From Anaerolineaceae bacterium UBA4781 (lineage in GTDB: Bacteria; Chloroflexota; Anaerolineae; Anaerolineales; Anaerolineaceae): a stretch of 14,126 nt of DNA. Numbering within the stretch: position 1 is the first letter of the stretch; every line of letters starts with the position of its first letter. Below, piece by piece: positions 13,832 through 14,126 of the stretch. The notes under the pieces are model-generated. The model saw only the letters and a program-made list of their open reading frames with translations, was not told the origin of the DNA and searched no databases. A program made the translations under genes and the position numbers. The stretch is from positions 15,866 through 29,991 of the forward strand of contig DHHD01000069.1 of NCBI GenBank assembly GCA_002403105.1, in the 5' to 3' direction.

Positions 13832-13850
13832 TTGAATGTGCTTATTCATC
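13832..13850. repeat. 19-base repeat, copy 2
   Basis: TTGAATGTGCTTATTCATC differs from the copy at 12858-12876 by one base. It covers the stop codon and last two codons of the EamA-type gene and has the same TGAAT/ATTCA dyad. Confidence 0.4.
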
Positions 13851-14126
13851 AATGAACTGCTCAGGGTTTAAATCTGTGAACTTCTGCGAAGTGGCAGTAC
13901 TTTTATTGACCAGGCTGACGCCCGTAAGGATCAATGCACCTCCCATCAGGGATACCAGCGTGATCGGTTCGTTCAAAATAACTGCTGCGATCAGCATAGT
14001 GGCAACTGGTTCTATGTAAAGATAAGCACCCACACTGGCAGAGGATAATTTTTGCAGAGCATCATAATAGAAAACATACGCCAGAAAAGTGCAGAAGATA
14101 CCCAAATAAAAGATACTTGCCCATCC
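13842..14126 (-). CDS. EamA-type (DMT superfamily) transporter, C-terminal part
   Basis: The reverse strand is open from the window edge to a TAA at 13842, giving the last 94 residues of a membrane protein. Seen: GWASIFYLGIFCTFLAYVFYYDALQKLSSASVGAYLYIEPVATMLIAAVILNEPITLVSLMGGALILTGVSLVN (shown in part: the YLGI, LYIEPV, LNEP and GGALILTGV blocks). These make up the final three membrane helices of an EamA module, including the LNEPIT turn typical of drug/metabolite transporters. A short hydrophilic tail follows. The substrate is unknown; family members export amino acids or other metabolites. The N-terminal module lies beyond the right edge. Confidence 0.85.
   Translation of the reverse strand, partial: GWASIFYLGIFCTFLAYVFYYDALQKLSSASVGAYLYIEPVATMLIAAVILNEPITLVSLMGGALILTGVSLVNKSTATSQKFTDLNPEQFIDE

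Overview
The window looks like chromosomal DNA of a Chloroflexota bacterium, most likely class Anaerolineae. This is inferred from gene content, not from a marker gene: ClpC, then RadA followed directly by a DUF6391-like protein and the DNA polymerase III delta subunit, plus a GT-C membrane glycosyltransferase and an Rrf2 regulator. Base composition is moderate. Genes are mostly housekeeping, closely packed and on both strands. No tRNA, rRNA, CRISPR array, integrase or complete insertion sequence was seen.

Layout. Bases 1-396 (-) hold the N-terminal part of imidazolonepropionase (hutI), cut by the window edge. A divergent gene at 512-2200 (+) encodes a membrane glycosyltransferase of the ArnT/PMT_2 type. 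It converges on an IscR-like Rrf2 regulator (2225-2641, -), which shares an upstream region with a divergent hotdog thioesterase (2742-3158, +). That region holds a perfect 8-bp-arm inverted repeat. Next is clpC (3309-5810, +), starting at TTG and ending at a strong intrinsic terminator. The likely operon radA - DUF6391-like - holA follows (5885-8857, +). On the minus strand, galE (8854-9867) overlaps the holA stop. It lies downstream of a fructose-6-phosphate-aldolase-type transaldolase (9915-10553), whose promoter is overlapped by a long inverted repeat. A bidirectional terminator separates this pair from a two-repeat DUF1508/YegP-like gene (10709-11044, -).

The right end is the most irregular part. 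The ribosome-rescue hydrolase arfB (11187-11609, +) is intact and is followed 8 bp later by a convergent autoinhibited-type Fic enzyme gene (11618-12778, -). Beyond fic lies a second, diverged copy of only the last codons of arfB (12925-12992), in the same orientation as arfB. This looks like a scar from acquisition of an arfB-fic segment. Then come a DinB-like four-helix protein fused to a TPR-like tail (13003-13713, -) and the C-terminal end of an EamA-type transporter (13842 to the right edge, -).

How the genes relate. clpC (protein quality control), radA and holA (recombination and replication) and arfB (rescue of stalled ribosomes) are core maintenance functions. fsa and galE form a small sugar-metabolism pair. 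hutI belongs to histidine breakdown. Several plus-strand genes (the thioesterase, arfB, possibly radA) have a -10-like hexamer so close to the start codon that leaderless or nearly leaderless transcripts are likely. No entirely new multi-gene system is evident. The best leads are the fic/arfB scar, the two operator-like palindromes, the uncharacterised gene between radA and holA, and the DinB-TPR fusion.
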